A DNA stretch of 64,000 nucleotides from CAZRQL01 sp964602415 (GCA_964602415.1 CAZRQL010000005.1:80491-144490), one strand, 5' to 3'. Counted from the first letter of the stretch, positions 33,204 to 42,628 are shown. Numbers and translations are program-made. Notes: a model not told the origin generated them from the letters alone.

Positions 33204-34961
33204 ATGGAAAAAAACCAACAGCTCATTGGCTTGATGCTTATGATGTCTTTGCTCATGTTGTATTTTTGGATCTTCGGCACAGAACCGCAGACCAATCTAC
33301 CTATTGAGCCACCCAAAACACAAAAAGATACTCTTTTAACAGAGCCTTTTGCCGGCCAATCTCAAATTCGGGTCTCAGATTCAAGCGATTTTTGGTCTAA
33401 AAATACCCAAGGCAGGGACACAGTTGTATCTCTGGAAAACGATGACATTATCATTAAGTTTAGTTCTAAAGGTGGCTACCCTGTTGCAGTAACACTCAAA
33501 AAATTTGTTACTTACAAAAAAGAGGTCTTGGTTCTTTTTGACCACATGAACAACCGTTTTAGGGAGTCGTTGGGTGATTTAAACCTTGACAGGCTGTATT
33601 TCCAATTGCAAGCCTCTGACAAACAATCGCTTGTATTTACTTTACAGGACTCAACTGGCAAAAGCATCACCAAGACTTATCGTTTAGCTGCTCAGGGCTA
33701 CGAATTGGCCTATGATGTGAAAGCCAATGGATTTCCTAAAAAGGTAAGCATGGTTTGGGACCAGCGGATGAAGCCTTTTGAGCAGGATATTTATCAAAAC
33801 CGCATCGCCGCCACAGTCAATTTTTACGATTCGATAAATGGGCTTGATTATCTGTCCGAGACCACAATGACTTTGCAGGAAGACAGAGCCACTGCACCTA
33901 TCAAATGGGTAGCTTTCAAGCAAAAGTTTTTCAATTCCGGTTTTATTACCTCGACAGGATTTGACAGCTTGTATGTGATGAGCGTAGCCGATGAGAGAGA
34001 TGAAACCACCGTAAAAATGGTCTCGGCATCGCTTTTTTATCAGGTTGGGCAAGACATGAAGTTCTACTTCGGGCCAAACGAGTACAAAACTTGCAAGGCA
34101 GTGTTGCCCGGGTATTATTACGAAAAAAATGTGAATCAGGGCTGGGCATTGTTTGCTTTTATCAACCGCAATTTGATTGCTCCTATTTTTCACTTTTTGG
34201 AAAATTTCACCTCCAACTATGGGTTGATTATCTTGGTTTTGGTGATTATCGTCAAATCTCTGCTTCTCCCGCTTGTGTATTCTTCTTACAAAGCCATGGC
34301 GACCATGCGTGTGTTGAAGCCCGAACTTGATGAAATTAAAGCCAAGCACGGCGAGAATATGGCCGCCATTCAGCAAGAGCAAATGCAGCTTTATCAGTCT
34401 TTTGGTGTCAATCCTTTGGCCGGCTGCATCCCTCTTTTGGCGCAAATGCCTGTTTTTTTGGCACTTTACAACTTTTTCCCCAACGCCATCGAACTGCGCC
34501 AGAAAGAGTTTTTGTGGGCTACGGATTTATCAAGCTACGATTCTATTTTGGATTTGGGCTTCAACTTGCCTTTTTACGGCGACCATGTGAGTTTGTTTAC
34601 CATCCTTTGGGTGGGTTCTACCATAGTCCAAACCCAGATGAACTCCCAGATGGCTACCCAACCTGCACAAATGAAAATCATCTCCTACGTCATGCCCCTA
34701 ATGTTCTTGTTTATGTTTAATTCTTTTGCGTCTGGGCTTACGTACTATTATTTTTTGTCCAACATGATTACCATAGGGCAACAACTGGCCATCAATAAGT
34801 TCTTTATTGACGACAAAAAAATCAGAGCTAAAATGGAGGAACGCCGCGCAAAACGCAATAGCACTTCTACGACAAAGGGTTCTTTCATGCAAAAACTTCA
34901 AAAAGAAATTGAAAATCAGCGGAATAAACCCAAAAATCCTCCCACCAAAAAGAAAAAGTAA
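33204..34961 (+). CDS. yidC: membrane protein insertase YidC/Oxa1
   Basis: 585 residues with the proteobacterial-type layout. An N-terminal membrane helix (residues 6-25) is followed by a large periplasmic P1 beta domain (~55-340) and a five-helix insertase core from ~350 to 550. Core motifs are YKAMATMRVLKPELDEIKAK and NPLAGCIPLLAQMPVFLALY. The C-terminus is strongly basic (KPKNPPTKKKK), which helps ribosome docking. It inserts inner-membrane proteins with or without SecYEG. gldC follows 4 nt after the stop. Confidence 0.97.
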   Translation: MEKNQQLIGLMLMMSLLMLYFWIFGTEPQTNLPIEPPKTQKDTLLTEPFAGQSQIRVSDSSDFWSKNTQGRDTVVSLENDDIIIKFSSKGGYPVAVTLKKFVTYKKEVLVLFDHMNNRFRESLGDLNLDRLYFQLQASDKQSLVFTLQDSTGKSITKTYRLAAQGYELAYDVKANGFPKKVSMVWDQRMKPFEQDIYQNRIAATVNFYDSINGLDYLSETTMTLQEDRATAPIKWVAFKQKFFNSGFITSTGFDSLYVMSVADERDETTVKMVSASLFYQVGQDMKFYFGPNEYKTCKAVLPGYYYEKNVNQGWALFAFINRNLIAPIFHFLENFTSNYGLIILVLVIIVKSLLLPLVYSSYKAMATMRVLKPELDEIKAKHGENMAAIQQEQMQLYQSFGVNPLAGCIPLLAQMPVFLALYNFFPNAIELRQKEFLWATDLSSYDSILDLGFNLPFYGDHVSLFTILWVGSTIVQTQMNSQMATQPAQMKIISYVMPLMFLFMFNSFASGLTYYYFLSNMITIGQQLAINKFFIDDKKIRAKMEERRAKRNSTSTTKGSFMQKLQKEIENQRNKPKNPPTKKKK

Positions 34962-34965
34962 CTCT

Positions 34966-35292
34966 ATGATAACTTCAGAAATTCGCTTCAAAGTCGAACT
35001 TGACGAAAAGAAAATACCAGAGAAAATTTTTTGGACGGCTTCAGATTCAGACAGCCTTGGACTCACAGAGGCTAAGGCCATGAGTGTAGCGGTCTGGGAT
35101 CACCTCAAAAACCAAACCCTGCGCATAGACTTATGGAGTAAAGACATGCCCATAGACGACATGAAAAGATTTTATATTGATATGGTGGGGGGCTTGGCGA
35201 CTTCGCTTCGTGATGCCACAGGCGACGAGTTCATGGCTTCGCAGATGGAAGAACTTTGTGATAAAATGGCAGATTATTTGCTCAGTAAATAA
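34966..35292 (+). CDS. gldC: gliding motility protein GldC
   Basis: 108 residues from the ATG at 34966, 4 nt after yidC; a longer frame runs back inside yidC and is ignored. The sequence TSEIRFKVELDEKKIPEKIFW and LRIDLWSKDMPIDDMKRFY matches the GldC family. GldC is a small cytoplasmic protein first found by gliding mutants of Flavobacterium; it is widespread in Bacteroidota including non-gliders, so gliding is not proven. Confidence 0.9.
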   Translation: MITSEIRFKVELDEKKIPEKIFWTASDSDSLGLTEAKAMSVAVWDHLKNQTLRIDLWSKDMPIDDMKRFYIDMVGGLATSLRDATGDEFMASQMEELCDKMADYLLSK

Positions 35293-35342
35293 TTGCACTT
35301 CAAAATTTATTACCTTTACCTCACAAACTTTGAGACAAACCG

Positions 35343-36371
35343 ATGGGTATATTCGACATATTTCGCAGTGATCTGGCAATTGATTTGGGAACGGCCAACA
35401 CGCTAATTATTTACAAAGATAAAATAGTGGTGGATGAGCCTTCCATTATAGCTCGCGACCGCACGACAGGCAAAGTCATAGAGATCGGTCGCAAGGCTAT
35501 GCAGATGCACGAAAAAACCCATGACAATATCCGTACCATACGCCCGCTCAAAGACGGTGTGATAGCCGACTTTCAGGCCGCCGAAGAGATGATAAGGGGA
35601 CTTATCAAGATGATAGACATGGGCAACCGCTTTTTCCCCCCCAACTATCGGATGGTTATATGTATTCCTTCGGGCATCACAGAAGTTGAAAAGCGTGCCG
35701 TGAGGGACTCTGCCGAACATGCAGGAGCCAGAGAGGTCTATATGATTTCTGAACCAATAGCAGCGGCCATAGGGATTGGCATTGACATCCAAAAACCTAT
35801 TGGCTCCATGATAGTGGATATCGGTGGCGGTACTACAGAAATAGCTGTGATTGCACTTTCGGGTATTGTTTGCTCAGTTTCTCTCAGAACCGCAGGCGAT
35901 GTGTTCAACAATGAAATATTGGACTACATGCGCCGCCATCATAACCTGCTTATAGGCGAAAGAACAGCGGAAGCCATCAAAATACAAGTTGGGTCTGCCT
36001 TGAGCGAACTACCCAATCCCCCTGATGACATGGAGGTTAGGGGTAGAGACTTAATGACAGGTATCCCCAAAGTAATTAAGTTTTCTTATTCTGAGGTAGC
36101 TTTTGCCGTAGATAAGTCCGTTTTAAAAATTGAAGAAGCCGTCCTGAAAACCCTTGAAATCTCCCCTCCCGAACTCTCTGCTGATATTTATGACAATGGA
36201 ATCTATCTCACCGGAGGAGGGGCACTCCTTAGAGGACTGGATAGAAGGTTGGCACTTAAAACCAAGCTCCAAGTCAATGTAGTTGATGACCCCCTAAGGG
36301 CGGTGGTAAGAGGAACGGGCATCGTTCTCAAAAATATAGATATGTACAAAGCAGTTTTGATGACTGATTAA
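35343..36371 (+). CDS. mreB: rod-shape determining protein MreB
   Basis: 342 residues with the actin-fold signatures DLGTANTLIIYKDKIVV (phosphate 1, residue ~15), PSGITEVEKRAV, DIGGGTTEIAVIALSGIV (phosphate 2) and LTGGGALLRGLD (adenosine). MreB filaments guide lateral wall synthesis and set rod shape. It leads an mreB-mreC-mreD operon with 17-nt and overlapping junctions. A near-consensus -7 box TACCTTTA lies at 35311-35318. Confidence 0.97.
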   Translation: MGIFDIFRSDLAIDLGTANTLIIYKDKIVVDEPSIIARDRTTGKVIEIGRKAMQMHEKTHDNIRTIRPLKDGVIADFQAAEEMIRGLIKMIDMGNRFFPPNYRMVICIPSGITEVEKRAVRDSAEHAGAREVYMISEPIAAAIGIGIDIQKPIGSMIVDIGGGTTEIAVIALSGIVCSVSLRTAGDVFNNEILDYMRRHHNLLIGERTAEAIKIQVGSALSELPNPPDDMEVRGRDLMTGIPKVIKFSYSEVAFAVDKSVLKIEEAVLKTLEISPPELSADIYDNGIYLTGGGALLRGLDRRLALKTKLQVNVVDDPLRAVVRGTGIVLKNIDMYKAVLMTD

Positions 36372-36388
36372 TTTTTCATTGGAGCGCA

Positions 36389-37201
36389 ATGACGCAAATC
36401 ATTTTATTCTTTGTACAGAATCGCGTTAATATCCTGTTTATTTTTTTGGTGTTTTTGTGTCTTTATCTTATCGTTACACGCAATCAGCAACAGGGAGCCA
36501 TTTACCAAACATCTTCCAATGCCTTGACTGGCCAAGTGCTCAAAGCAGTTGATGTGGTAAATGATTATGTAGCATTGGAGGAAAAGAACCGCCAAATAAT
36601 GACTGAAAATGCAAAACTTCATACTGAATTGCAAAGCCTAAAATTTGCAATGATGCCTCAAATTGATTCATCGCTTTTGGGAGCTTTTGAGTTCGTGGCA
36701 GCTAAGGTGGTCAATAATACTTTCACCGGTAGCCAAAATCATTTGACGATAGACAAAGGGGCTGATCACGGTATCAAACCCGGTATGGGAATCACCTCAC
36801 CGCTGGGGGTGGTAGGCAAAGTCAAGTCTGTTTCTGCCAACTTTTCTGTGGGTGTCTCACTGCTCAATACTTCCTATCAGGTAGCCGCCAAAGTCAAACG
36901 AGGGGCACACCGGTGTATCGTAAACTGGGATAGCCGTGATTATTCCAGGGCTAAGGTATTGCAAGTAGGCCGCCACGCACAGGTTTTGATAGGTGATACG
37001 GTCGTAACTGCCGCTGAAAATGCCGTTTTCCCTGAAGGCACTCTGATAGGCACAATAGATTTGGTCAAAAAAGACCCTTCTAAAATCTTTTATGACATAG
37101 AAATCAAACTTTCAGTAGATTTTACTGCTATCGAAAATGTGTACATCATCAAAGCAAGGTTTTCAGATGAGTTAGATTCGTTACAAAAAGAAACCAAATG
37201 A
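36389..37201 (+). CDS. mreC: rod-shape determining protein MreC
   Basis: 270 residues. One membrane helix (NILFIFLVFLCLYLIV) is followed by a coiled coil (~55-90) and the beta-barrel MreC domain (IDKGADHGIKPGMGITSPLGVVG). MreC links MreB to the wall-synthesis enzymes in the periplasm. Its stop overlaps the mreD start as ATGA. Confidence 0.95.
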   Translation: MTQIILFFVQNRVNILFIFLVFLCLYLIVTRNQQQGAIYQTSSNALTGQVLKAVDVVNDYVALEEKNRQIMTENAKLHTELQSLKFAMMPQIDSSLLGAFEFVAAKVVNNTFTGSQNHLTIDKGADHGIKPGMGITSPLGVVGKVKSVSANFSVGVSLLNTSYQVAAKVKRGAHRCIVNWDSRDYSRAKVLQVGRHAQVLIGDTVVTAAENAVFPEGTLIGTIDLVKKDPSKIFYDIEIKLSVDFTAIENVYIIKARFSDELDSLQKETK

Positions 37202-37710
37202 ACAATCCAACTATCTTCTACAGTGTTAATTTTATTTTTTATGTCATTTTTCAGGTGTTTCTGCTAAATTATGTGCAATGGTTGGGTTTTGCACTTTGCT
37301 ATGTTTATATCACTTTTCTCATACTGCTGCCTGTGGATACACCACGCAGCTACACCCTGTTGATTGGCTTTGGTTTAGGGCTTTTGATAGATTATTTCTA
37401 CCAAACTTTTGGGATACACGCCTTATCTTGTACGCTGGTAGGGTATGTCAAACCATCCCTAAAAAACAGTTTTGAGCCACTGAAAGACTACCAACCGGGA
37501 TGGATTTGCAGCATCAAAAATTACGGTTTTGGCTGGTACATTCGCTATTTTGGAACTCTGGTATTGCTTCACCACCTTAGTCTTTTTATTGTTGAGGCAG
37601 CGGGGATAGAATTTTTGTTGAGGGCGGTGCTTAGGGCTTTGGCGAGTGCCGTTTTTACATTGTCGGTAGCTACGATTGTGCAATATTTATTTTACTATCC
37701 CAAAGCGTGA
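37198..37710 (+). CDS. mreD: rod-shape determining protein MreD
   Basis: 170 residues with about five membrane helices and the typical small, hydrophobic MreD composition. The LLPVDTPRSYTLLIGFGLGLLIDYFYQTFGIHA stretch is characteristic of Bacteroidota MreD. It completes mreBCD. The usual downstream pbp2 and rodA are not here; a bidirectional terminator and the rpmI-rplT genes come next from the other side. Confidence 0.9.
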   Translation: MNNPTIFYSVNFIFYVIFQVFLLNYVQWLGFALCYVYITFLILLPVDTPRSYTLLIGFGLGLLIDYFYQTFGIHALSCTLVGYVKPSLKNSFEPLKDYQPGWICSIKNYGFGWYIRYFGTLVLLHHLSLFIVEAAGIEFLLRAVLRALASAVFTLSVATIVQYLFYYPKA

Positions 37711-37740
37711 GTCAGGAAAATTACTTGCAGCCTAAAAAAA

Positions 37741-37771
37741 ATACCCCGGATTTGCATCGGGGGTATTTTTG
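37741..37771. terminator. bidirectional terminator between mreD and rplT
   Basis: ATACCCC (37741-37747) pairs with GGGGTAT (37760-37766), with extra G-C pairing inside. There is an A run on the left and a T run on the right, so it can serve both convergent transcripts. Confidence 0.85.
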
Positions 37772-37792
37772 TATAGCAATGAGTAGGGGAAG

Positions 37793-38137
37793 TTATTTGA
37801 TTTTCTCCACTACGGCTTGGAAGGCTTCGGGGTGGTTCATGGCCAAATCTGCCAATGTTTTGCGATTGAGTTCGATGCCTGCTTTGTGTATTTTGCCCAT
37901 AAACTGCGAATAAGAGAGGCCGTGTATGCGGGCGGCGGCATTGATACGCTGTATCCAAAGAGAGCGGTAATCGCGTTTTTTTAGCTTGCGGCCTACATAG
38001 GCCATTTGCAAACTGCGCTCAACTGCATTTTTGGCGACAGTCCAAACATTTTTACGACGGCCAAAAAAGCCTTTGGCTAATTTTAGAACGCGACGGCGGC
38101 GTTCTCTTGATGCTACATGATTTACTGAACGTGGCAT
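37793..38137 (-). CDS. rplT: 50S ribosomal protein L20 (bL20)
   Basis: 114 residues, basic, beginning MPRSVNHVASRERRRRVLKL and containing LQMAYVGRKLKKRDYRSLWI. L20 is needed early in large-subunit assembly. It follows rpmI by 26 nt on the minus strand. Confidence 0.97.
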   Translation of the reverse strand: MPRSVNHVASRERRRRVLKLAKGFFGRRKNVWTVAKNAVERSLQMAYVGRKLKKRDYRSLWIQRINAAARIHGLSYSQFMGKIHKAGIELNRKTLADLAMNHPEAFQAVVEKIK

Positions 38138-38163
38138 AGTCTAAGTTAATTTAAGGTTGATAA

Positions 38164-38358
38164 TTAAATCCAAAGCATGTCTCTAACTCGTTGTTCATCA
38201 GATACATCTACGAGACCTGTTTTGACCAAACGGCGTTTGCGGTCGGTTGATTTTTTGGTCAAAATGTGATTTTTGTAGGCATGCTTACGCTTAATTTTGC
38301 CCGTCCCTGTGATTTCAAATCGCTTTTTGGCAGCAGATTTGGGTTTTACTTTTGGCAT
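38164..38358 (-). CDS. rpmI: 50S ribosomal protein L35 (bL35)
   Basis: 64 residues with the family pattern MPKVKPKSAAKKRFEITGTG and KHAYKNHILTKKSTDRKRRL. infC, which usually precedes rpmI-rplT, is missing; instead a complete promoter is present at 38430-38460 and a divergent TonB receptor beyond it. Confidence 0.97.
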   Translation of the reverse strand: MPKVKPKSAAKKRFEITGTGKIKRKHAYKNHILTKKSTDRKRRLVKTGLVDVSDEQRVRDMLWI

Positions 38359-38429
38359 AGATTTGATAGATTATTTAATAAAAGGCCTCTTCTGCTTGGC
38401 ATGGAGGCATAACCATTTTTTTGAGCCTG

Positions 38430-38460
38430 CAAAATTAGCGGATGTTTTGATTTCAACAAA
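38430..38460 (-). promoter_or_regulatory. promoter of rpmI-rplT
   Basis: On the minus strand, TTTG (38457-38460), a 19-nt spacer, and TAATTTTG (38430-38437), both exact. The transcript has a leader of about 65 nt before rpmI. Confidence 0.7.
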
Positions 38461-38587
38461 TTTTTTTTACTTAAATTTTTTGGTTTAATTTTGATTTCAT
38501 GGGTAAAAATAACATCCAAAGCCTTCGTATTAACTTGTAGGTACTCTAAGGGTAATGTTTGGGTTATCTTTTGTATAAATAAATCTG

Positions 38588-40933
38588 ATGAGGAACTTTG
38601 CTTTTTTCTTGTTTATGCTGCTGCGGTTTTCTGCACCATCTTTGGCACAAGTGTCTGATTCTACGGCATTGCCTTTGGAGGTGTTGGGCTTTCAAGACAT
38701 CAAAAAGCAACCCAAAAAACAAGATGAAGTGTATTCCGCTTTGCGTTATGCCAAAGAAAGCGATGACCTCCCCTTTAGCGTTTTTGTTGTTACCAAAGAA
38801 GACATCAGAAGAAATGGCTTTCAGACCTTGGTAGATGTGCTCAAAAGCATTCCCGGTATCAAGACTTCGCAGCCGGGTTCCGCCGAAGACGGGGAGACAT
38901 TTTTGATGCGTGGGCGTATAGGCAACAGCTACACCAAAATTTTGCTCAATAGCATACCCATACAACCCAGTATGATGGGAGGCATGTCCATAGCTGCCCA
39001 ATTGCCTATTCGTCAGGTCGAAAAGATTGAAATTATTTTTGGAGCTTCCTCCGCCAATTACGGTGCAGATGCCGCTACCGGCGTAATTAATATCATTACC
39101 AGAGAAGTGGACAAAAACTTTTTTGCCACAGCAGAGTCGGCTATGGGAGAGTACGGCTATCAAACAGCCAACTTTACTGCCGGAGGCAGGGTAGGAAAAA
39201 ATCGTAACGTACTAAAATACGTCTTTTTTGGCGGATATACCTCTCGTGAAGACCTCAACATCAAAGACAACAGCAACAAGGTTTACAGTCCTTTGGGGAT
39301 TTTTTTGGTCAGAGAAATCAGCGAAAACATCCCGTTCAGAGATGCCGAAAGGCTCTTTAGGCTGACCATAGAAGATTTTAAGACCTTGGGGCTGGAGGCA
39401 CAAGATGTCTTTGGGCAGCAATACCAAGGGGATTTTTTGGAGCCAAAATTTGGGTTACTTTCCCAAAGCAGCAAAGCACTGGGGGCTTTGCTCTCTTACA
39501 AGGGCTTGACCGTCAGCTTCCACAATATGGAGCGGCGGGATTATCCCTCTGTAGGGCGTTCGACCGCTTTGTACCGGTTTGCCGACCCTTATGTCTATTA
39601 TGGAGACAAAGTCAGGCGGCTTGCCCTCAACTACACAAAGAAATTTAACAAAGGAGAACTCACCTCCAATGTATCTTATCTGAACTATCGGCTTGATAGA
39701 AATTCTGCTTTCCCGGTCAATTATGAAGTGTTCGGCAATCCCGAAGGAAAAAGCTACGTCTTTGGTGGCAGCGATGATGTGTTTGCAGAACAACTCATCA
39801 CCTTTCTACCTAAGCGCAACTGGGAGTTTACAGCCGGAGCCTCCTATCAATTTAGCGGCAATCTACCCAAAACCAATGAGTTGGCCTCTCCTTTTGAGCC
39901 TTCTCTCTACCGCCCTTTTTCCAAACGTGTAGCTGTGTTAGATTCAGTATATTCAGCTAAATTTGACAATTTTGGCTATTATCCCAAGACATTTTACAAC
40001 TGGGCTGCTTTTTTGCAGACCTACCACACCCGCAACCGATGGAGTTTGATATTGGGTGCAAGGTACGACCAGAACTCTTTTTACAACTCAGCCCTTAATC
40101 CAAGGGTGGCGGCTCTTTTCAAGCTGAGACCTCAGCTCAACTTGCGGGCTTCTTTTGGTACTGCCTTCAAAGCACCCGCTTTCTTCTTGGCTTACAACAG
40201 TTTGGGGATAAGGGTCAGCAGAGACAGCATGATTTATGCCATCGTACCCAACGAAAAATTGCGCCCTGAAAAATTTCTTACCGCCGAAGTAGGACTGCGG
40301 ATGGGTGAGTTCAAAAAATCTTTTTTGGATTTTTCTGTCTATATCAATCAGATATCCAACTCAATATCAGGGGTAATAGTTGATTTGGATACTTCGCGTT
40401 TCAAAGGTGCGGTGATGGGACGCGAACCCACTCGAAGCTACCGCAACAGCGAAGGGGTATCTACTTTGTACGGTCTCCAAATCTATGGCAAAAAAGCAGA
40501 TATTTTCAGGGTTTTAGATGTTGGAGCCTCAGTAAGTTTTACGCTTGGCAGTGAGGTTTTGCCCGACAACAATGAAAGAATTGATGATTTTAGAATGCAG
40601 CCCCGAACCATTGCCAAGTTTTCACTCGCTTACAAACCCGCAAACTATTTGTACCTTGGGCTTAGGGCAGAGTACGTAAGTGCTTGGGTCAGGCGTTATA
40701 CACCAACCCGACAAAACTATAACAACTCGTTTTTTATCAATGACTCTTACTACTGTTTGGATGGCTTTTTTTACGCTTCTTTAAACTCCAATTTCAGAAT
40801 TTGGGGCAGGTGTACCAATTTGCTGGATGCCAAATACGGTGGCATAGGCGCAACAGGATTGGACATAGACCTTTTTAACAACCCCCAATTAGGGCGCAAC
40901 ATCCAAGTCGGCCTCCAGTTTGTTGTCGAATAG
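38588..40933 (+). CDS. TonB-dependent outer-membrane receptor
   Basis: 781 residues. A signal peptide ends at LAQ. The plug domain (residues ~55-175) has LPFSVFVVTKEDIRRNG, DVLKSIPGIKTSQPG, FLMRGRIGN and ANYGADAATGVINIIT, and a ~600-residue barrel ends in a hydrophobic strand (GRNIQVGLQFVVE). There is no N-terminal carboxypeptidase-like extension. It probably imports a siderophore, vitamin or other bulky nutrient; no riboswitch or substrate gene points to which. The last 45 nt overlap the convergent HisD-like gene. Confidence 0.9.
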   Translation: MRNFAFFLFMLLRFSAPSLAQVSDSTALPLEVLGFQDIKKQPKKQDEVYSALRYAKESDDLPFSVFVVTKEDIRRNGFQTLVDVLKSIPGIKTSQPGSAEDGETFLMRGRIGNSYTKILLNSIPIQPSMMGGMSIAAQLPIRQVEKIEIIFGASSANYGADAATGVINIITREVDKNFFATAESAMGEYGYQTANFTAGGRVGKNRNVLKYVFFGGYTSREDLNIKDNSNKVYSPLGIFLVREISENIPFRDAERLFRLTIEDFKTLGLEAQDVFGQQYQGDFLEPKFGLLSQSSKALGALLSYKGLTVSFHNMERRDYPSVGRSTALYRFADPYVYYGDKVRRLALNYTKKFNKGELTSNVSYLNYRLDRNSAFPVNYEVFGNPEGKSYVFGGSDDVFAEQLITFLPKRNWEFTAGASYQFSGNLPKTNELASPFEPSLYRPFSKRVAVLDSVYSAKFDNFGYYPKTFYNWAAFLQTYHTRNRWSLILGARYDQNSFYNSALNPRVAALFKLRPQLNLRASFGTAFKAPAFFLAYNSLGIRVSRDSMIYAIVPNEKLRPEKFLTAEVGLRMGEFKKSFLDFSVYINQISNSISGVIVDLDTSRFKGAVMGREPTRSYRNSEGVSTLYGLQIYGKKADIFRVLDVGASVSFTLGSEVLPDNNERIDDFRMQPRTIAKFSLAYKPANYLYLGLRAEYVSAWVRRYTPTRQNYNNSFFINDSYYCLDGFFYASLNSNFRIWGRCTNLLDAKYGGIGATGLDIDLFNNPQLGRNIQVGLQFVVE

Positions 40934-42058
40934 CTCATCGTGCAGGATATTGGAATAATCTGAAAGAGAACGGTTTGATACACAAACTTTTGTAGTTGTC
41001 ATATCTGAAATCGTAAAAGAGCCGTTGAGCAAAAAACTGCTGTGGTAATAAGGGTGCAAGGCGGTAGGCAGTTTGTCAAAAAGAGCGGTAGGGTCTTGTA
41101 AACACAAAACTACCTGAGCATCAATGGTATTTTTGACCAACTCTAAAAAACTTTCTATGCTTGGCTGTTGGGTGAGGAGCAGGTTGGGAAAATCTCCGCT
41201 TGGGTCTTTGCGCTTGCCCCACAGGACTTTGGCGCGAAGCAAGGCCGCAAATTTTTGAGCCATCGCCTCTTGCAAAAAACAGACTCCTATTTTGGCCTCA
41301 GGGAAAGTTTTTTGGTACAACCTAACATCAATGGCAAGTTTTTCCAGCTCTGTTTGTTGGTCACAGAGTATGAGAAGAGGCTGCAAACCAAAGCGGCGCA
41401 CCCCAGCTTGCTCCAGCAGTTGAGCGGTTTGGAAGGCATATTCCCCTGCCCTACCGAAGATTTTTTCAACTTTGGGCAGTTGGGCAGTGCCGAGCGACAT
41501 GGCGGCTATGCCCACTGCTGCAGGGGCTTTGAAGAGCCTGATACCCAGTTTGTAAGCCAAAAAAGCCAAATAGGGGTTGGCTTGTGCGCGGCTGTCAGGC
41601 GGGCAGCAAGCCAGTGCTTCAATACCGCAAATTTGGGCTAAAACAGCTAAATTCAGAAAACCACCCAAATCAGCAAAACCCTCATCTTCAACATAAATAC
41701 CTACCGACTGAGGAAAACTCACAGACTGCCAAGCCAGCACGCCCGGCGATGTCTCAATTTTGTGGCGGCTTTCCCTTGGCCAGCCGTAAAACTTTTGCAC
41801 CTCAAAAATGGACTGCACCAGCCACTGCTTTGCAGCGGGTGAGAGGCTGGCCTCTGCCCGCTCAAACTCGGCTTGCCGGACTTCAAAATCACTCATTTCC
41901 AACCCACAAAGCTGTTTGGTGTAGTGCAACATTGCGTTTTTGCCTTTGGTTTTTATCCCTTGCAAAACGATAGAAGCATTTTTGCGGATGGTCTCAATAC
42001 CGACCTTGGGGGTAGATTTGAGGTCTTGGGCTTGAAGAATAGTTTTGATTTCCATCAC
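40889..42058 (-). CDS. histidinol dehydrogenase-like protein lacking recognisable catalytic residues
   Basis: 389 residues, about 40 shorter than HisD. The central fold is recognisable: QSVGIYVEDEGFAD (119-130) stands where HisD has GIYVPGG, and GIAAMSLGTAQLPKVEKIFG (183-202) is a good match to the GAQAIAALAYGT-IPKVDKIVGPG region. However, the GPSE motif reads GLQPLLIL, the zinc ligand motif QxxH is replaced by DVRLYQK, and neither the EH catalytic pair nor the AGPNHVLPT signature is found. No other his gene is nearby; purN overlaps it by ATGA. It probably is not a working HisD; it may have a new role. Confidence 0.75.
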   Translation of the reverse strand: MMEIKTILQAQDLKSTPKVGIETIRKNASIVLQGIKTKGKNAMLHYTKQLCGLEMSDFEVRQAEFERAEASLSPAAKQWLVQSIFEVQKFYGWPRESRHKIETSPGVLAWQSVSFPQSVGIYVEDEGFADLGGFLNLAVLAQICGIEALACCPPDSRAQANPYLAFLAYKLGIRLFKAPAAVGIAAMSLGTAQLPKVEKIFGRAGEYAFQTAQLLEQAGVRRFGLQPLLILCDQQTELEKLAIDVRLYQKTFPEAKIGVCFLQEAMAQKFAALLRAKVLWGKRKDPSGDFPNLLLTQQPSIESFLELVKNTIDAQVVLCLQDPTALFDKLPTALHPYYHSSFLLNGSFTISDMTTTKVCVSNRSLSDYSNILHDELFDNKLEADLDVAP

Positions 42059-42624
42059 AGGTATGTTTGGATGTAAGATTCGATAAACTCAGGGTAGTGC
42101 CGGTATTCAAGTTGATGCACTTTGGAGGCGATGCTCTCTATGGTTTCGTTGGGATGGTCTAACGCGGTGCTGCTTTGAAAGAGTATCTGGCCTTTGTCGT
42201 ATTCGTCATTGACGCGGTGGATGGTTATACCCGTCTCTCTATCAAGGTGTTGCAAGACCTGTTCGTGTACCTTGTTGCCGTACATTCCCTTTCCGCCGTA
42301 TTTGGGCAAAAGAGAAGGGTGAATGTTCAGACAATGGTAATTTTGATGGATTGCAGCCGGCAGGTGCAAGATAAAACCCGCCAACACAACCAATTGCGTG
42401 TCTCTTTGTTTGAGTTCGTCCAACAAACGACCACTGAGTTCGGTTGGTTTGAATTTGACGATGGGCACATTGAGCTTTTGGGCTCTCACATACGCGCCAC
42501 ACTCTTCTCGGTGTCCATAAAGGGTGAGAGAGTACTGAGGTTTAGAAGCAAAGTACTTTGCAATGCTTTCAAAATTTGTGCCTTCGCCCGAAGCAAAGAC
42601 GGCCATCTCAAAAGTAGGTGTCAT
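42055..42624 (-). CDS. purN: phosphoribosylglycinamide formyltransferase
   Basis: 189 residues from the ATG at 42624; a start 18 nt earlier would fall within the promoter. Motifs are MAVFASGEGTNFESI (substrate loop), VLAGFILHLPAAI, the catalytic region LNIHPSLLPKYGGKGMYG (Asn and His) and GITIHRVNDEYDKGQIL with the catalytic aspartate. PurN adds the first formyl group in purine synthesis from 10-formyl-THF. It overlaps the HisD-like gene by 4 nt. Confidence 0.94.
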   Translation of the reverse strand: MTPTFEMAVFASGEGTNFESIAKYFASKPQYSLTLYGHREECGAYVRAQKLNVPIVKFKPTELSGRLLDELKQRDTQLVVLAGFILHLPAAIHQNYHCLNIHPSLLPKYGGKGMYGNKVHEQVLQHLDRETGITIHRVNDEYDKGQILFQSSTALDHPNETIESIASKVHQLEYRHYPEFIESYIQTYL

Positions 42625-42628
42625 TGGG

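Noticed and set aside
34807..34965. Upstream extension of gldC
   Set aside because: It runs in another frame inside yidC, and the GldC family start is the ATG at 34966.
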